Origin: Brevundimonas sp. UBA5866
Lineage (GTDB): Bacteria > Pseudomonadota > Alphaproteobacteria > Caulobacterales > Caulobacteraceae
Length of the DNA: 14,748 bases
Direction of reading: 5' to 3'
Assembly (NCBI RefSeq): GCF_002432125.1
Contig: NZ_DJFS01000081.1
Span: 1-14,748 of the forward strand
Shown: positions 12,780 to 14,748 of the stretch, piece by piece
Position numbering within the stretch: position 1 is the stretch's first letter
How the letters are laid out: each line of letters starts with the position of its first letter
Position numbers and translations under genes: made by a program
Notes under the pieces: model-generated
Seen by the model: only the letters and a program-made list of their open reading frames with translations
What the model was told of the DNA's origin: nothing
Databases searched by the model: none

Positions 12780-14748
12780 ATGGGCGGGGGCCTTTTCGAT
12801 CCGTTTTCCGGCGGCAGGCCGCGCTGGTACACCATCGCGGCCCATCGCCCGTTTCTGGAGGATCTGGCAGCAGGGGTCCTGAGCTGGCTGGGCGGTCGCC
12901 CGCCCGAAGAGCTGTCGGACGCCACCATCCTCTTGCCCAACCGCCGCGCCGCGCGGGCCTTTACCGCCGCCCTGTCCAAACTGTCCGGCGACCGCCCCGT
13001 CCTGTTGCCGCAGGTGCGCCCTCTGGGTGACCTTGAGGAGGATGAGCCGCCCTTTACCCCCGGTGCGCTGGGTCTTGATCTGCCACCCGCCATTCCCGCT
13101 CTGACCCGCCGGTTCGAACTGGCCAAGATGATTGTCGAGGATTTCGACAGCGCGCTTCGTCCGGTTCAGGCGCTGGACCTTGCCGATGCTCTGGGCCGCT
13201 TCCTCGATTCCTGCCAGCTGGAAGAGGTCAAAGACCCCGGCATGGTGGCGGGCCTTGTCGAAGGCGACATGGCCGAGCACTGGCAGCGCTCGGCGGAGTT
13301 CCTCGCGCTCGGCGTCGAGAAATGGCCCAAGCGGCTGGAGCAGATGGGTCTGGTCGATCCGTCGTGGCGCAAGGCGACCCTGCTGCGCCGTCTGGCCGAA
13401 CTGTGGGACCGCGAGCCACCACAGGAGCCGCTGATCGTCGCGGGCTCCACGGGTACGGTACCCGCCGCCGCCGACGTCATGGGTGCCGTGGCCCGTGCGC
13501 CTCAGGGCTGTGTCGTCCTTCCGGGCCTTGATCTTGATCTGGAAGAAAACGTCTGGACCCAGATCACCGGAGAGAACGAACAACACCCCCAGCGCGCCCT
13601 GAAACGCCTGCTGGAACGCCACAGCATCGAACGGGCGCAGGTGCGTCCGTGGTTCCGGCCCGAGATCACGCCTGAGGCTCAACAGCGCGGCATGGCCCGC
13701 CAGCGCCTGCTGAACGAGGCCCTGCGCCCTGCCGATGCCACGGGCGACTGGCGTCACGCCATCAAGGACATCCGCGAGCGGGCCGCCGACACCGGCCTAG
13801 ATCCCATCGCCGAGGGGCTGAAGGGGCTCAGCGTCATGACCCTGCGTCATGAGGAGGAGGCTGCCGCCGCCATCGCCCTGATGATGCGCGAGGCGCTGGA
13901 AACCCACGGCCAGACCTGCGCCCTCGTGACACCGGACCAAGGCCTGGGCCGTCGCGTGCAGGCCCGCCTGCAACGCTGGGGCATTACCGCCGACACCTCG
14001 GCGGGTGCACCGTTGAACCGGATGCCTGCTGGGACCCTGTTGGAGCTGTGCGCCCGCTGGATCGAGGAAGAAGCCGATCCCCAGACCCTGCTGGGCCTGC
14101 TGAAACACCCGCTGGTCGCTCTGGATGTCGAGTGGTCCGAACACCTTTCGGCGTCGCTGGAACGCTATGGCCTGCGGACATCGCCGCACGGCACTCTGGC
14201 GCGGCTGAAAACCTATCTGCGCCGCCAGAAGCCACGCGATTACGAAACCGAAGAGGCCAAGGCCAAGCGCGAGGCCCGCACCCAAAAGCTGTGCGACTTC
14301 GTCAATCATCTGGCCAGCCTGCAAGCCCTAGGCGCCGAGCCATTCGCGGGCAAAACCCATGCCCCTCTGGATGAGGCCGCACGCGCCCTGACCCGTCTGG
14401 TCGAGGCCCTGGCCGGACAGAACGCGTGGGCAGGCCCAGACGGCGAACAGGCCGCCGCCCTGCTCTCGAACCTGATCGCGGGCGGTGCCGCGCTGGGTGC
14501 CGTGACCCCATCCGACATGGTGGAGATGCTGCAGGGCCTGCTGGCCGATACCGTCGTGCGTACGGGCGGGGCGACCCATCCTTCCTTGCGTATCCTCGGG
14601 GCCATCGAGGCGCGTCTGGTCCGCGCCGACAGGATGATCCTTGCCGGACTGGAAGAAGGCATCTGGCCACAGGGCGCGCCCGTCGATCCCTTCCTGTCGT
14701 GCCTGATGACCAGCGCCCTTGGCCTGCGGCCGCCCGAGCGCAGCATCG
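12780..14748 (+). CDS. addB: Double-strand break repair protein AddB, N-terminal part (3' end outside window)
   Basis: The frame is open from ATG at 12780 to the window edge (656 codons) without a stop; alphaproteobacterial AddB is about 1000 residues, so roughly two thirds is present. AddB is the partner of the AddA helicase-nuclease in resecting double-strand ends for RecA. Recognisable parts are the N-terminal ILLPNRRAARAF (50-61), LVTPDQGLGRRVQARLQRWG in the middle, DPQTLLGLLKHPL, and LAGLEEGIWP (621-630) followed by DPFLS and ALGLRPPER, a strong AddB signature. The C-terminal nuclease and Fe-S cysteines would lie outside. AAAGGA at 12766-12771 serves as ribosome-binding site. addA is expected next. 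Confidence 0.93.
   Translation, partial: MGGGLFDPFSGGRPRWYTIAAHRPFLEDLAAGVLSWLGGRPPEELSDATILLPNRRAARAFTAALSKLSGDRPVLLPQVRPLGDLEEDEPPFTPGALGLDLPPAIPALTRRFELAKMIVEDFDSALRPVQALDLADALGRFLDSCQLEEVKDPGMVAGLVEGDMAEHWQRSAEFLALGVEKWPKRLEQMGLVDPSWRKATLLRRLAELWDREPPQEPLIVAGSTGTVPAAADVMGAVARAPQGCVVLPGLDLDLEENVWTQITGENEQHPQRALKRLLERHSIERAQVRPWFRPEITPEAQQRGMARQRLLNEALRPADATGDWRHAIKDIRERAADTGLDPIAEGLKGLSVMTLRHEEEAAAAIALMMREALETHGQTCALVTPDQGLGRRVQARLQRWGITADTSAGAPLNRMPAGTLLELCARWIEEEADPQTLLGLLKHPLVALDVEWSEHLSASLERYGLRTSPHGTLARLKTYLRRQKPRDYETEEAKAKREARTQKLCDFVNHLASLQALGAEPFAGKTHAPLDEAARALTRLVEALAGQNAWAGPDGEQAAALLSNLIAGGAALGAVTPSDMVEMLQGLLADTVVRTGGATHPSLRILGAIEARLVRADRMILAGLEEGIWPQGAPVDPFLSCLMTSALGLRPPERSI

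Noticed and set aside
12624..13757. Open frame of 377 codons on the - strand
   Set aside because: Antisense to the murU end and addB, both of which have clear family signatures.
1..14748. Mobile elements, CRISPR arrays, tRNA genes, defence islands
   Set aside because: No direct-repeat arrays, transposase or integrase motifs, tRNA-like cloverleaf or toxin-antitoxin pair was seen; gene density and codon use are uniform across the window.

Overview
The window reads as an ordinary, gene-dense chromosomal segment of an alphaproteobacterium, most likely a member of the Caulobacterales (Caulobacter/Brevundimonas type). The main reasons are the C-terminal half of the cell-cycle regulator GcrA at the left edge, the long two-domain dCTP deaminase, the high GC content with strong third-position bias, and the gene order tsaE-amgK-murU-addB at the right edge. 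The genus is an inference. No tRNA, rRNA, insertion sequence, phage gene, CRISPR array or gap longer than about 110 bases was seen.

Layout from left to right. gcrA (5' end cut off, + strand) ends at 337 and is followed by a strong hairpin terminator. It converges with apaG (- strand, 410-817). dcd (+, 922-1956) diverges from apaG. dcd and an MFS_3-type exporter (-, 2058-3329) converge on a nearly symmetrical bidirectional terminator. dapE (+, 3413-4606) diverges from the exporter and meets a small exported alpha/beta-hydrolase-like protein (-, about 4603-5202) with their stop codons overlapping in a CTAG. Two exported S9 (prolyl-oligopeptidase family) serine peptidases follow in tandem on the - strand (5321-7417 and 7490-9586). 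They are probably co-transcribed and end in a clear terminator at 5265-5298. A divergent + strand operon then starts at 9692: a PlsC-like acyltransferase, tsaE, amgK, murU and addB. Its genes overlap or lie within 5 bases of each other, and addB runs off the right edge.

How the genes work together. Most are housekeeping genes: cell-cycle transcription (gcrA), dUTP supply for thymidylate (dcd), lysine/diaminopimelate synthesis (dapE), tRNA t6A modification (tsaE), recombinational repair (addB). DapE makes diaminopimelate for peptidoglycan, and AmgK plus MurU convert recovered N-acetylmuramic acid to UDP-MurNAc, so two separate steps of wall metabolism are present. The two S9 peptidases probably digest peptides in the periplasm.

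No clearly new multi-gene system is visible. The points most worth a second look are the hydrolase-like protein that seems to have lost both its nucleophile and its oxyanion-hole motif and sits next to a perfect 7-bp dyad, the very low number of GANTC (CcrM) sites in a region that includes gcrA, and a possible leaderless promoter for apaG.
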